A DNA stretch of 64,000 nucleotides from assembly GCA_949130485.1 (NCBI GenBank), contig OX422191.1, positions 6,511,754 to 6,575,753 on the forward strand, in the 5' to 3' direction. This document shows positions 9,565 through 20,692 of the stretch, one piece after another (positions within the stretch are counted from its first letter, which is position 1; each line of letters opens with the position of its first letter). The notes beneath the pieces were generated by a model. That model ran no database searches and was not told the DNA's origin. It saw nothing but the letters and a program-made list of their open reading frames with translations. This DNA comes from Agelas oroides (lineage: Eukaryota > Porifera > Demospongiae > Agelasida > Agelasidae). A program made the position numbers and the translations under genes.

Positions 9565-10003
9565 TGTCTTTTTTCGCCATCATTCAACTCTGCAAATAAA
9601 ATACATCTCAATATTTGAGCCTAAGGCTGGCATAAGCACTTTGTATGGCTTTTCTTCGGAAGGAGAAATGCTTCCAAAGGAGAAATGCTTCCGGTCGGCT
9701 CCTATAAATGGGGGTTCTGACGGCACATACAAAGTGGCTGCTGCTTTTACCCAGCTCGCTAGTGGCAGCAAAAGTACCTCGGTACTAACCATGCAGAGTT
9801 AGAGTTAGCCTAAAGATCCAGCCTGAGAATCGAACAGTGTCTATGGATAAATGCCATCTATCCTCTGCTCCAATGCCAGAGCTCCAGTGGCTCAGTTGGT
9901 AAGAGCATCTGACCGGAATTCAGAGGACCCAGGTTCGAATCCTGGCTGGATCTCAATGTCTTTTTTCGCCATCATTCAACTCTGCAAATAAAATACATCT
10001 CAA
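9565..10003. repeat. Insertion flanked by a 47-bp direct duplication
   Basis: The 47 bases starting TGTCTTTTTTCGCCATC at 9565-9611 recur without visible change at 9957-10003. Between them lie about 345 bp containing a tRNA-like sequence (9881-9952) and, at about 9812-9880, text resembling the reverse complement of tRNA-like sequence (GATCCAGCCTGAGAATCG). A 47-bp duplication is too long for most transposition events and suggests duplication-mediated insertion or repair. It directly interrupts the family 2 fragment. Confidence 0.8.
9881..9952 (+). tRNA. tRNA-like sequence, probably a pseudogene or SINE head
   Basis: The 72 bases fold as a cloverleaf: acceptor GCTCCAG with CTGGATC (one mismatch), D arm GCTC-AGTTGGTAA-GAGC, anticodon arm TCTGA-CCGGAAT-TCAGA, and T arm CCAGG-TTCGAAT-CCTGG. 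The anticodon position would read GGA, but the base before it is C instead of the near-universal T33, and serine tRNAs have a long variable arm that is missing here. That favours a tRNA-derived relic over a working gene. Confidence 0.35.
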
Positions 10004-10628
10004 AATCATAGATGCAGCACCAGCTGGAAAAGTGTACAAATGTGCATAAGTTGTGATTGTAGGAAGTACATAACAAATAAAGAAACTAGTTGAGGTTGCT
10101 CTCAGCATTGATTTGTAGATAACTCTATTTACCGGTTTGCAGTTTCAAGGTTGCATGTGTAAAATTTGTGAGTGTAATTGTTCCTCCTAAAATGCTTCTT
10201 TCAGTGCAACACATATATATACCCCGGTACAGCCTTCTGATGTGTTGTACAACAGTCAGTTTACAGTAAAGGAGGGAAGGGCCACCACTTTCACATGTTG
10301 TACTGAGTCAACAGTCATTTTGTTGCCGTGTTCCATTCCAGTCAGACAATAAAGCCATATTAGCTGATCTACATGCTCTAGGCACTAAGAGGGCTTTGAA
10401 AAATAATAACAAGCTTGTTATCATCAAGACAAATCTTTATCCACGTGTACGTTATCAACGCATCACTGTGATTCCATCATGTCATCTGGTCTGTGAGCAC
10501 ACTGTATTTTGAGTGGGCGAATCCTTCAGACTTATAAGAACACAAGAATGATGCTTTCTCCTCTTTATCGTAGATGTGGCAGCAGAGAGTACTAAATTCA
10601 CTCAAGTCCAACTCTAAGTAAGTAGCTA
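10004..10628. other. Non-coding stretch
   Basis: No gene, domain or clear repeat was recognised between the 47-bp duplication and the next inverted-repeat element. Confidence 0.35.
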
Positions 10629-11099
10629 TACACTGCAAAAACAAGTTGGTTGTTTTAACCACAGAGTGGTTACCATGGTTGCAGACAAGCTGAAGAGACA
10701 GTGGTTATGAGAGGTTTGCTTTGATATTGAAGACTTATTGCATAAGGCAACTGGAGAGGCAGCTGCCTAGTTCATCTTACAACCACAATACACTGACAAC
10801 CCTCATAACATCTGTGCTTCCCTCATCTGGTTACATTAAGAGCATGAAAGTTCCTTACTGCAACTTTGAAGTGCATTTCCCCCACAATTGTGTAACCAAA
10901 GAACTCCCCCAAGTGCAGATGTGTATATGATCAAAGAAACACCGAACCTCACCAGAAATGTTCTGAAAGGAGATAGCTACTAACTTACACCTTGGATTCA
11001 AATTGGAAGCATTCCTTGAACTTTATGTGTCACATACACAACAGGCATGCAACTGAGATGACCAAAATATGGTTGAAATAACAATGTTTTTGCAGTGTA
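10629..11099. mobile_element. Non-autonomous DNA element with ACACTGCAAAAACA ends
   Basis: ACACTGCAAAAACAAGTTGG at about 10630 is mirrored near 11080-11099 by the reverse complement (TGTTTTTGCAGTGTAG). The 470 bp between encode no transposase. The left part also resembles the arms of the element at 288-424 (TTGGTTGTTTTAACCAC), so the two may be one family. No clear target duplication was found. Confidence 0.55.
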
Positions 11100-12139
11100 G
11101 AAATATAAATGCATCTGACCAGCTGCAAAAATGGATGTGGGAGAAATCTGATGAGATTGCATGTACTGTGATAAGCCATTAAAAGGTAGGGTGTCACACC
11201 ACTCTCAAAGAAATACAGAAGTTCAGTGGCTTATAGATATGCCAGGAAACAGCCTTGTTAGCCATGCCATGGATAGTTATGTTAGCCTCGTTCTCCCTGC
11301 TAAGAGGCTATAGTTATGTAAGAGGTGCAAGAAGATTCACTGAGAACATTGATGGGAAGAAGGAAGAGCCACACTCACCTAATCCATAATACTAAGACAC
11401 AAACTGGGGTTGATAGTGGTGCTGTCTCTACATGCAGCTAGTATGTACCTTGAAGCTGACCTAACAGCTGTCATGCAGGACCAAAACTACATAATGCTAC
11501 ATATACCTAATGCACTATTTGTACCTCTTCGGAGGTGCTGCATGAGATGCTGATTACAGACTGATAAAGATTTGGAGTATAACTGAGAAATATGATTGTC
11601 AACACATCATTGCACTAAAGACTAAATGAGTTGAAGGGCTGAACGGTAAAGTGGACTAACTGAGAAATATTGACTTTAACCCCCCCCCTAACTTGGGAAT
11701 ACGTGTTTTAGGAGCTGCAGAAAACTTAAGAATTTCAATCTCTTGACCATATGTTTATAGGGTATGCATGTAATTTATTGCATTTTTGTGCAATTCGTGC
11801 AATTTCCAGTAATAATTTTGATTTTGGGTTAGTCCACTCAGTTGTGTGTCTTGTAGAGTTAATGAATGTTGTGTATGCACACATTAAAAGTAAATGCAGT
11901 GCATGTGACACCATGCAATGTTTTTCGCAACCTAGATTGCATCATGGAACCCTACTGCATGATCACCAGCATTGTTTGCTGAATTAGCATTTTCTGAGAT
12001 GTTGAAAGCTCATTACATTACTGCACTGCGAAGATTACTCCAGCACCTACATGTTATGGCTCCTTCAGAGGAAAGTAGTGTCTCAGTAAATGTCAAGATG
12101 CTGTTGAGCTAGAGCAGTAATAGTTCAATCTAATCTACA
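11100..12139. other. Non-coding stretch
   Basis: Short frames only. There is a run of nine C at about 11681-11689. No recognisable protein or RNA feature was seen. Confidence 0.35.
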
Positions 12140-12330
12140 TATGCTAGTGAATAACCCACATCCACATTGGTTATGTGTGAACTGCATGGTGATAAATACT
12201 GTGCAAGCAATGTCAAGGCTATTATGGAAGGAGCAGTAACTATAGTTTAGCATACGGTGTCGATTGCAAAAAATAGAGCTGAGTTACTTCATAACAGTTA
12301 TGAACTCTTGGTATCATAATACAGACACAC
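12140..12330 (-). pseudogene. Decayed fragment of the family 1 beta-helix gene
   Basis: Text such as CACATTGGTTATGT, ATTATGGAAGGA and TAGTTTAGCATAC matches, in order and spacing, positions about 16420-16580 inside the intact minus-strand gene (CACATTGGTTATGT, ATCATGGAAGGA, TAGTTTAGCATAC). It is therefore a minus-oriented relic of the beta-helix region. A second short match, AAGTGTGACCAACTGC near 12460, corresponds to the 3' end of the same gene near 13753. No open frame survives. Confidence 0.6.
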
Positions 12331-12401
12331 TTGAGAAAAAGAGGCTGTGTTTGCATAATGCAGTTTAGGTAGCTAACGATTATTTAGATGGTGATGTTAT
12401 A

Positions 12402-12612
12402 AACTGTAGCTAGTGCATAATCTATGCCATTGGCTTTTGTCGAATGCTATGAAAACGGAAGTGTGACCAACTGCAAGATATGTCACTATGCTTGTGTGTG
12501 GTGATTCTTGTGTATAGCAAGTGAATGATTAAATAAGACAGTACCAGAAGTTACAAGTTTAAAGCTAGACAAAAGCCAATGACATAAAGAAGATTACGCA
12601 CTAGCTACAGTT
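12402..12612. repeat. Inverted repeat with about 35-bp arms
   Basis: The arm AACTGTAGCTAGTGCATAAT (from about 12402) and following bases up to GCTTTTGTC pair with 12571-12612, which reads AAAGCCAATG and later CACTAGCTACAGTTTC. The spacer is about 135 bp. It is probably a small foldback element inserted next to the gene relic. Confidence 0.6.
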
Positions 12613-12644
12613 TCGAAAGAAACAGTTTTACACTCTTAAGTAGA

Positions 12645-13320
12645 ATGCTAAAAGCTCATTTATACACCCATAATCATGTTCTTACCTGTAATTTGATGGA
12701 TAATGCTGACATTCTTAGATGCTCTCGTGATTTCTGTAAGCAAGTAAATGGTATCCTGTTTAGGTTTGGCTTTTGTGATCCAGTTGTACAGACTAGACTG
12801 CTCCTTAATTACTGTATGTCTCTCTATGGCTGTGCTTTGTGGTCTCTTAATTGTAGTGAAATTAAACACTTAGATGTGAGTCTTAATAAGTGTTTATGAC
12901 GTATCTGGTCACATCCCCCTAATAGCCACACTGGCATTGTTCATTGTGTTTCTGGTTGTGTAAGTGTGTATAATATTTGTTTTCAACGTTTCTGTAAGTT
13001 GTATCAGTCTGCTTGTAGTAGCAGTAATTTCCTTGTACATACAGTTTTTCAATCTGCATCTCTCTCCTGTCGCAATTTCATTGGTCATAACCTTATGTTT
13101 GGCAAGAGTTTTGTACGGGATTATAGTAGTATCTCTTTAGATTCAGTTAATTTGGTTAGAGAGTTGAGAGATAACTCACTGTTTGTACCTGGCTTTCAGA
13201 CCTCTGAACTGAACTTATTTGTGCATTATGTGTCTACTTCATAGTTAGGTATCTACTCTTTTAATTGTACTCCTTTTCTGTGGGGTGAATAATAATAATA
13301 ATAATAAATAATAATAATAA
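12645..13320 (+). mobile_element. 5'-truncated non-LTR retrotransposon (LINE) tail
   Basis: A plus-strand frame from 12645 to the TAG at 13242-13244 is interrupted by a single TGA at 12897-12899. The protein resembles the C-terminal end of LINE reverse transcriptases: a segment with paired L-x-x-C, then NYCMSLYGCALWSL, then a tryptophan/proline region (RIWSHPPNSHTG) that continues in frame after the stop. A short 3' UTR follows, then an (AAT)n tail at 13287-13320. The missing 5' part and 3' microsatellite tail are typical of LINE copies. The clade cannot be named from this fragment alone. Confidence 0.75.
13287..13320. repeat. (AAT)n microsatellite tail
   Basis: Eleven or so AAT units with one interruption, directly after the LINE 3' UTR. 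It is probably the element's own tail and not an independent microsatellite. From 13321 to 13542 no gene is seen. Confidence 0.9.
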
Positions 13321-13542
13321 GGCAATTCTTGCCTACACAAAAGATAAAAATTGTCAGCAGTAATGAAAGACATAAGTTATAAGCCTCTAGTGACAACTCA
13401 GTATACAAAATGATAGCAGTGTTAATAGCTCAAAAGCTACTGCACTATTATGCCTCTTGCTAGAAGCAGGCATAATAGTGCATAAACAAGTTAATAAAAG
13501 CATATTAGTACTATTATAGAAACACAAAGGGTGGTGTAGAAC

Positions 13543-16500
13543 TCAGAATTCACTGTGGTTAAGCTGTGGCAGGTCATCAAGCAAAGGTTCACGAAGATGA
13601 TCAAGTTCTCTGGGGTCATTTGTAAGATCTTTCACTGCTTTTTTAGTATTTAGTTTCTTGTTCAGATTCTTTCCCAGTTTGGTGAACTTTAATTGCTGTA
13701 AGGTGTGGTAAGCTATGATCACAATGAAAGTTACAAATGCTATGAGAACAGAAGTGTGACCAACTGCTAGTTGATTTCCTTGTGAGTGGTTGACATGGTA
13801 AGTGGCAGCACCTAGCACAATTAAGTTCAGAACAAATGAGCCTTCCAGTGCATCTAGACACCAATTCTTGTAGACCCCACCACTGATCCAGGCCCATAAG
13901 TGAAGGATTCCAGCTCCTACTAGAATTGCTAGCAGATTTATACTGGGGTCTTGTTGGCAATTAAAGGCAAATCCTAGAAGGAGAACAAAGCGAAGAACGA
14001 GCAGCAGTCCAGGCCAGTAGCGATGCTTTGCTTTATAGGGAGCATGATATGAATCCATAAATGGTTTCACCCTGGCACTGTTGACCCACGAGAAGAGCCT
14101 CAGGTGTGATATGGCCTGCAGCCACTGACCAAAGAGAAGCAGAAGAGTGTAAGGAAGAAAGAAAAAGAGGAAGACAAACACTGCCACTAGGAAGAGTGGA
14201 ATGTGTTTACCACTGATATAGTCAATGTTTCCATCATGCAGCCACACATTTTTGTTGTATGTTGGATATTTGAGGTTAGCAAAATAGACTGTAGCAATCA
14301 ATGTGCGAAGGATCTTTGTATATGAGAGGAGGATGAGTGTTGCCAAGACAGAAACTGGGTTGGTACCCAGAAGGTTTGCAAACGTTTTTGAAACATGGCT
14401 CATGTAAATGATTAGTCCTACTAGCACCCAAATGTACACAGGGAACACAAACTGCAGCCATGTATTGCTATAACCATCCATTTCATTGTAGAAACATGTT
14501 TCAATCCCAAAGTCAAGGTTAATCCATGCAATGAAGATTGATGAAGCATCAGGAGATTTCATTGGTAGAAAGATGTTACGATTGACTCCAACAATGTTGG
14601 CATAAAACACTAGGCCACTGAGTGTTCCTGTTGCTACTGTCAGTTTGCAGACAAAGAGCAAGAAGACAAGTGCTACTCCCATCACTGCAAAAAGAATCAG
14701 TAGGCCAAGATAGCTGTTGGTGCACTGCTTGCAATGAGAAGTGCCCAGTACCAGACTATAACCTTTCTTACAAGCTCCACACAAGATGCCTGACCTGTCG
14801 TCCGCACACTGCCTATCTGACAGTGTGTTGTTGAGAGGAAAGACCACAGTTTTGTCGGCACAGTAGTCAAAGGGGCAGTGTGGGTGAATAGTTAGTCCAT
14901 AACATTGATCATACCCAACCCAAAATTTGTCATCAGACTCACGTAATATTTGCCCTATACTGTCAGATATGTTGCATTTATTTGTATATTGTTGAAGTGC
15001 TTGATCACAGACACATGAATTTTGCTTTTTATTAAATCCAGGTGGGCATTTCTGAATTAAATTCAACTTGAGAACAAGTGTATTACCAAATGTTGAACAT
15101 GGGCCATCTGCATATAGCTCTATTTGGGACTCATTCCGCTGTGAAAAAACAGTGTAGTTGAGTGAGGTGCACATTTTATTTGTTTGTTGAATGTATTGGG
15201 AGCTTAGAAGTTTGGTGCCTTTGCCAGTACGGCTTCTGACGGCTGCAGGAACTGTTCCATTTCTCTGTCCAACAGCAACCACTGAAACTTGAAATGTTTC
15301 ACCAGGGTAAACTTCTATTTCCAGTTTAGAGTTTTTTGATATACTACACTTTGTATGGTTGCTCGAGTTGCATGGGCAAATGCCAAATGGGTCAGAGGAA
15401 ATGTTTGAAGGTGTGTTATCAGCTTCAATGTGGGTTAACTTGTCAAAAACATCCTTTGAGTTATTTGAGTCTAGGCCACTGAGTGTGCAGTTATCTATTG
15501 CACCACCATATAACACACTTCCTGCATCATCAGCAGAGTTGTTTTTGAAAACAAGTTGGATATCAATACCATTGTAGTAAGTCTGGCCAAGTAGTTGAAA
15601 GAAGCATTCCTCTTTCGGTATATATCTGATAATCTGAGTGCAGTATATCCGAGTGATAGCATTATAGACATAAATGGCTCCTCCTAAACTTGCATGATTT
15701 TTCACCCAATACACAGTTGTGTTAGGCATAATGGAGAGAGTAGAATCGATAGACAGAAACATTGCTCCTCCATGGCTCTCTCCTGTATTGTTAGCAAAGC
15801 TAATGTTTCCATGGAGCGTCACTGTGCTGTTAAAATATGCAGCAATGGCCCCACCTTGTATTGCAAGATTGTTGCTGAAGCTGCTATTTCCAGTGAAGGT
15901 AAGTACACCATTCTCATATGTGTCAATTGCACCACCATCACCATAGTCTGCTGAGTTATGAGTACTATCATAGACTGCTGAGTTACGGGTGAAAATACTA
16001 GTACCGGCGAAATTCAATGATGTGTTGGAATTTGCACGAATTGCACCACCGAACCGCTGTGCTGAGTTGTTGATAAAGTTGCTGACCCCAATGAAGGTAA
16101 ATACAACATTTTTATATGAGGCAATTGCACCACCATCATAACCTGCTGTGTTATGACTGAAAGTATTAGAACCAATAAAGCTCAATGACATGTTGGTTTC
16201 TACATGGATTGCACCACCATTGCCACTCTCTGCTCTGTTAGCAATAAAGTTGTTGGTTCCATTGAAGTGCAGTGAGCTAGCTGATGCCCAGATTGCTCCA
16301 CCACAGTAATAGCAAGAACCTGTTTGAATATTTTTAAAGAAGGTAGTGTTCCCAGTGAATGTTAAGGTGCTGTCGAGAGCAGTGATACCACATCCTAATC
16401 CACGCATCTTACTAAATGACCAACATTCACATTGGTTATGTACAAACTCATTGTTTTCGGCCAGAGAAATAATGGTGTGATATACTGCAAGTGCTATACC

Positions 16501-16974
16501 CAAATTATCATGGAAGGAACAATTCACTAGTTTAGCATACTGTGTAGATTGCAAGAACAGGGCAGAGTTACCAGTTGGATGACTAGCACAACTCCAGGAC
16601 CTGTTGTAAGAGGTAAAAGCTAAGGACAAAATGTTTAAGTTTGTGGTATTTGTGAAGCGAAAGCCAACTGACCCATTGTGAATAACTCTTGCTATGGGTG
16701 ACTGTCCACGAATAGTCAAGTTGGCTACATTGGCAACTGTGATATTTCTATCAAGAACATGGTCACCTGGCAAAAACACCATAGTGGTGTTGGAGGTAAA
16801 ATACAGTGCAGCTTCTTGGGCATAGTCAGAGAGTGTGGCGCAGTATGTATTGTGAGGGCAGCATGAGCGTGAAGTGGCAGTTGGTGTGACACAGTACACA
16901 TTCTCAGCAGAGCAGTAAGTCAGGGTGTTAATGACTATCACAAGAGCAATAAATGATGTGCAGTGGATCATCAT
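13543..16974 (-). CDS. Secreted-start beta-helix (PMP-like repeat) multi-pass membrane protein, intact
   Basis: This is a 1143-residue uninterrupted frame. A signal peptide covers residues 1 to about 23 (hydrophobic FIALVIVINTLTYC, then A-E-N-V-Y-C). Residues about 80-480 hold at least eight repeats with G-G-A-[IM] and F-x-x-N phrases, the pattern of Chlamydia PMP repeats, which fold as right-handed beta-helices. Many N-x-[ST] sites fit an extracellular domain. A Cys-rich region follows, ending R-S-G-I-L-C-G-A-C-K-K-G-Y and C-K-Q-C. From residue 754 there are about eight or nine hydrophobic segments, including a D-S-Y-x-x-P-Y-K...R-Y-W-P-G-L...R motif, then a charged cytoplasmic tail of about 60 residues. 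It is probably a cell-surface receptor or adhesion protein; ligand and signalling are unknown. The start gives a clean signal peptide. The large single exon is unusual. Broken relatives lie at 12140, 20445, 21348, 28058 and 30442. Confidence 0.85.
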   Translation of the reverse strand: MMIHCTSFIALVIVINTLTYCSAENVYCVTPTATSRSCCPHNTYCATLSDYAQEAALYFTSNTTMVFLPGDHVLDRNITVANVANLTIRGQSPIARVIHNGSVGFRFTNTTNLNILSLAFTSYNRSWSCASHPTGNSALFLQSTQYAKLVNCSFHDNLGIALAVYHTIISLAENNEFVHNQCECWSFSKMRGLGCGITALDSTLTFTGNTTFFKNIQTGSCYYCGGAIWASASSLHFNGTNNFIANRAESGNGGAIHVETNMSLSFIGSNTFSHNTAGYDGGAIASYKNVVFTFIGVSNFINNSAQRFGGAIRANSNTSLNFAGTSIFTRNSAVYDSTHNSADYGDGGAIDTYENGVLTFTGNSSFSNNLAIQGGAIAAYFNSTVTLHGNISFANNTGESHGGAMFLSIDSTLSIMPNTTVYWVKNHASLGGAIYVYNAITRIYCTQIIRYIPKEECFFQLLGQTYYNGIDIQLVFKNNSADDAGSVLYGGAIDNCTLSGLDSNNSKDVFDKLTHIEADNTPSNISSDPFGICPCNSSNHTKCSISKNSKLEIEVYPGETFQVSVVAVGQRNGTVPAAVRSRTGKGTKLLSSQYIQQTNKMCTSLNYTVFSQRNESQIELYADGPCSTFGNTLVLKLNLIQKCPPGFNKKQNSCVCDQALQQYTNKCNISDSIGQILRESDDKFWVGYDQCYGLTIHPHCPFDYCADKTVVFPLNNTLSDRQCADDRSGILCGACKKGYSLVLGTSHCKQCTNSYLGLLILFAVMGVALVFLLFVCKLTVATGTLSGLVFYANIVGVNRNIFLPMKSPDASSIFIAWINLDFGIETCFYNEMDGYSNTWLQFVFPVYIWVLVGLIIYMSHVSKTFANLLGTNPVSVLATLILLSYTKILRTLIATVYFANLKYPTYNKNVWLHDGNIDYISGKHIPLFLVAVFVFLFFFLPYTLLLLFGQWLQAISHLRLFSWVNSARVKPFMDSYHAPYKAKHRYWPGLLLVLRFVLLLGFAFNCQQDPSINLLAILVGAGILHLWAWISGGVYKNWCLDALEGSFVLNLIVLGAATYHVNHSQGNQLAVGHTSVLIAFVTFIVIIAYHTLQQLKFTKLGKNLNKKLNTKKAVKDLTNDPRELDHLREPLLDDLPQLNHSEF

Positions 16975-19900
16975 GCAAGATGACTATGGGGGAAAAGAGA
17001 TTATAATATATAATTAGGTGTAATTTAATGGTTTGCAAAAGACCAACTTCTGCATGAGTTACTCAGTGGTTTTGTGGCTACGCAACAACTTCAGACATGT
17101 CAGAGTAAGCAGCATTGCCATAGATAATATTACTTTCGCGGACTTTCATACAAAATCATAGCTAGTATTAGTATATCGCTACCAATAGGTCTACCAAAAG
17201 TGTATCTATGTAAGCAACCACATCATCCTGTTAGAAGGCAGGCTTAGACATTGTACAGATGTTGTGCAGAATTATCCAATGAGATCTACCTTTCAGGCAA
17301 TACCAGGTCTCATATCAGAATTTTCTTTAGTAGATATACATTTTGTAACTTACCATACAAAAATTTTAAGAGCAAGGTAGTCAAAAGCAATGTTTGTGGA
17401 GATGGTAGATGCATCTATGCCCAGAAAGGTAGCAAGTCCCTTGAAGCATGTTGTTACTGATGTGTATACATAGTAAAGTTATAGACATAGTCACTTAACA
17501 TACCTATAGTTTCGGAGTATAGCAGTTGAATGGTGGCACACTGTCACACGGTAGAGACTTATTCTTTGCTATAGCAAAACTGAAGGCATGGTTGTCGAGA
17601 ATATGAACTAAAATTACTTTGTTAGAACCTTACCTTTGTACAGTTTCAGTTCTGCAAACCAAGCTGCATACACTTGAGCATATCATGTGTGTGCATATGT
17701 TTAGTATAGTTATGCAACATGTATATAAACAAGAGCATGAAGTTATCAACACTGTAAGTTTTCCCAAAATGAAACATATAAAAACAATTTCTAGACAAGA
17801 GTCACATCAGAAAAAGCCACTCATTTCAGTTGTATAGTGTTTACAAAAACAGTGTGTTTCACATGTGTTTCACATGTGTTTCACATGTTTTTGAACTTTG
17901 GATCCTGATCTTGACCCATTCTTACCCTAAAGAAAATTGTGCAACCAGTCTAGTAGCATTAGGGTACCATGTAGATTCACACATTGTTATAGGCTGCATT
18001 ACTTCACTAGCTACAGCTGTACTACAGTAGATCCAAACAGGTTGTAAGCACTTAATGCACTGCAAAACATCTACTGATATCATTGTTAGGGAGGCTTGGA
18101 TTTATCATAAGTGAAGATTCAAGTAACTAAATGACTTTCTATTATTGCAGCTACCATTGCAGATCATGGATCCTTGAAACTTGTATGCCTAACATCTGTT
18201 CTGAGCTGATTTGTTGTTTCCTTTGAGAAGTAAATCAGTTTTCAGTTTCATTAATTGGAAGTACCTATACTTGTAACTAATACAGTGCCAAGTAAGACAC
18301 TGCTAACTACCTGGCTTTCATTTAGGTCTGGGAAATACCTCTAAACTGACTACTTCACAGGCTTGTCAGTATAACTAAAAAGAGTGTATACATGTCAATG
18401 CTACACAGATATGATGTTCTTGGGAGCCAATGCAGCAGTGTTATGGTAGACCACATGCAGAAGATATCTACTGACAGGGCTGTGAATGTACTTATAGGAC
18501 TGCTCAGTATTGCCACTCTCAAAAAGTCATTTCATTGGTGATTTAGTTTCACCAGACATGGATGTTTTGTGTTGTATGGTTATTCAACTTTATCCAACAT
18601 GTTGAACAGATTGGGCTCTGAAATATCAACCACTCTCATCTTTTCCACTCAGACCACCAATGATGCTAATCTCAGAGCTGGAAATGAAACTACAATGCCG
18701 CCAGAATTTTATATAAACAGCTACACTCAGGCTCACTACTAAATCTGAACCACCTACAAGCAGGCATATAACTCCACTACCCAAGGCAAGATTCATACGT
18801 GGGTGGATGTGAGAACATGAGGCAAAGCTAACAAACCTTGACCATTCACTGACACGTATGGGTACTTGCTTGAGTTTCAAGATTTCTTTAGTAGTAAAAA
18901 AGCTGACCATAATAGAAACTAAGGTTTTATATGCTTAACCTGTGCATTCAACTTCGAGAATCACCTTTTATTAGTCTTCACTTGTATAGGAAACATTTTC
19001 TAATGAAGTACATTGCTATACCAACGCCCTTGCTATCTATGTACTAGAGAGTGGCATTGTGATTGTAGCGTGGCTCACAAGTCAACTCACCATACAGCTC
19101 AAGTAATATACTGTACAAAATATTATTAGTAGGTGCGAGCAATAGCGAGAGTGTGTAGAGCAAACAAGTGTGCCTGCTTATATACTAAACAGAACACATG
19201 ATGTATGGTGATACGTGGTGTGAGATATAGCACAAGAGACAGAGAGGTGCATGATGTACAAGGTGACAGTGAAAACATGGGAAGATAAGGCTATAGAGTG
19301 AAAAGAGCTACCATGTCGCAAGACACACACTCACTGATAAGCAGCATACAGATGCACAATGTAGTTCAGCACTATAAGGTAGTCTAGCAGTATACATAAA
19401 TGAAAATCATTAGCTACAAACTACACTATATGGACTACAAATCATTATTAAGTTCAAATGTCAAACAGTCAACATTATGTTACATAATGTTTGTCGATCA
19501 ATAAAGAAACCAGCACAGACAGAATGCACAAGATGGCTACTACAAAAAGAGAAAGGAACTAAGCAACAGTAACTGATTGCACACACGTAACAGCTACTAA
19601 TCATAGTTACAAAATATCCTACAGGCATCATCACCTGCACCACAAAAGCATGACAATCTTACATGAACAACGATTTGTGGGACAACTTCATGACATTTAG
19701 CAAGCGTATCCAGCAACAGTACTGTAAACCACATGCAATACTTGGGCCTAATGTATTCTGCGGACTGCGGACTCACGGACTTGTGGACTCACGGACTCGC
19801 ACCGGTGATAATTTTACGGCTGGAATGCTTTGTTCTTTGCCGATACTGCACATGCAACAGTTCTCAAAGAAACCAGGGACTGCTACTGGAGTTGTAGAGG

Positions 19901-20440
19901 AGCTGTAAACGTTAGCAAGACTTGTGAGAGACTTCGATAGTTTCCCAAAAAGTATAGCTATGAAGCCGATGTGGGTCCACACATGCCCTATGGTCCTCAG
20001 GGAGATAGTCTAAAAGAAATCCAAGGGAAGCTAGGAGAGGAAGAGGGGAATGGAGAAGGGAGGAAATATATACTTACATGATAGCATGATCATTCTCATA
20101 GCAAATTGTGAAGGATGTCTACACTGAAACAAGATCACAGATTGTTTACCCTTGGAAAATGGGCCAAAGCCTTGTTGTCCTCCAGAACATAGTCAATCTG
20201 ACAGGAATCTGAGAGAGGCTGTGGGACACATTGCAAAGGAGGTCCTCACAGGAGAAACAAGCTGCCTACTCAGTTTTGCCGTAACCCTCACGTTCAGTAA
20301 AACACAAGATGTAGGTTACTTTGCAGAGTGGTTATCATGGTTATAGAAAAGATATGTTTTTAGTGAAATAGCTACTAATGTGTTACAGATGAAAACACTA
20401 TGAAAAGTGTGGAGATTCTTCCTTTGCACTCTACACATGC
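16975..20440. other. Intergenic region upstream of the beta-helix gene
   Basis: About 3.4 kb without a credible gene. It should include the promoter of the minus-strand gene at 13543-16974, but no specific box could be singled out. Minor features are a short GTTTCACATGT triplication at about 17850-17890 and a GGACTCACGGACT-type repetition at about 19758-19800. The sequence near 20305-20345 is weakly similar to the MITE arm at 288. Confidence 0.4.
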
Positions 20441-20444
20441 TGAA

Positions 20445-20645
20445 CCTTGAAGTTAGCTGTTCCATGACAACCTTGGCACTAACACCAATATTACTTTGTC
20501 AGGGAACAGTGAGTTCATACATAACCAACGGTATTAGGGTGGTGGTATTGCTGCTCTCGGTATAGCAACTTAGCATTCACTGGAAACACAACTTTTCTTG
20601 ATAATAATGCACTATGGTATGGACCATTGAACCTAAGTCCAAATC
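20445..20645 (+). pseudogene. Duplicated beta-helix gene fragment
   Basis: This stretch matches 21780-21970 of the neighbouring pseudogene closely (for example GACAACCTTGGCACT, TTCACTGGAAACACAAC and GGTATGGACCATT in the same order) but has many substitutions and deletions. It is a partial tandem copy of the ectodomain region lying about 1.3 kb upstream, now non-coding. Confidence 0.7.
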
Positions 20646-20692
20646 TTTGCAGTTTAAGAGTAGTGACACTTGGTTTCCATGGTAACTGTACT

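Noticed and set aside
13543-16974. Bacterial (chlamydial) contamination as the source of the PMP-like repeats
   Set aside because: The protein joins the repeats to an animal-like multi-pass domain, has many N-glycosylation sites, lies among introns, LINEs and MITEs, and has diverged copies around it. It is part of the host genome.
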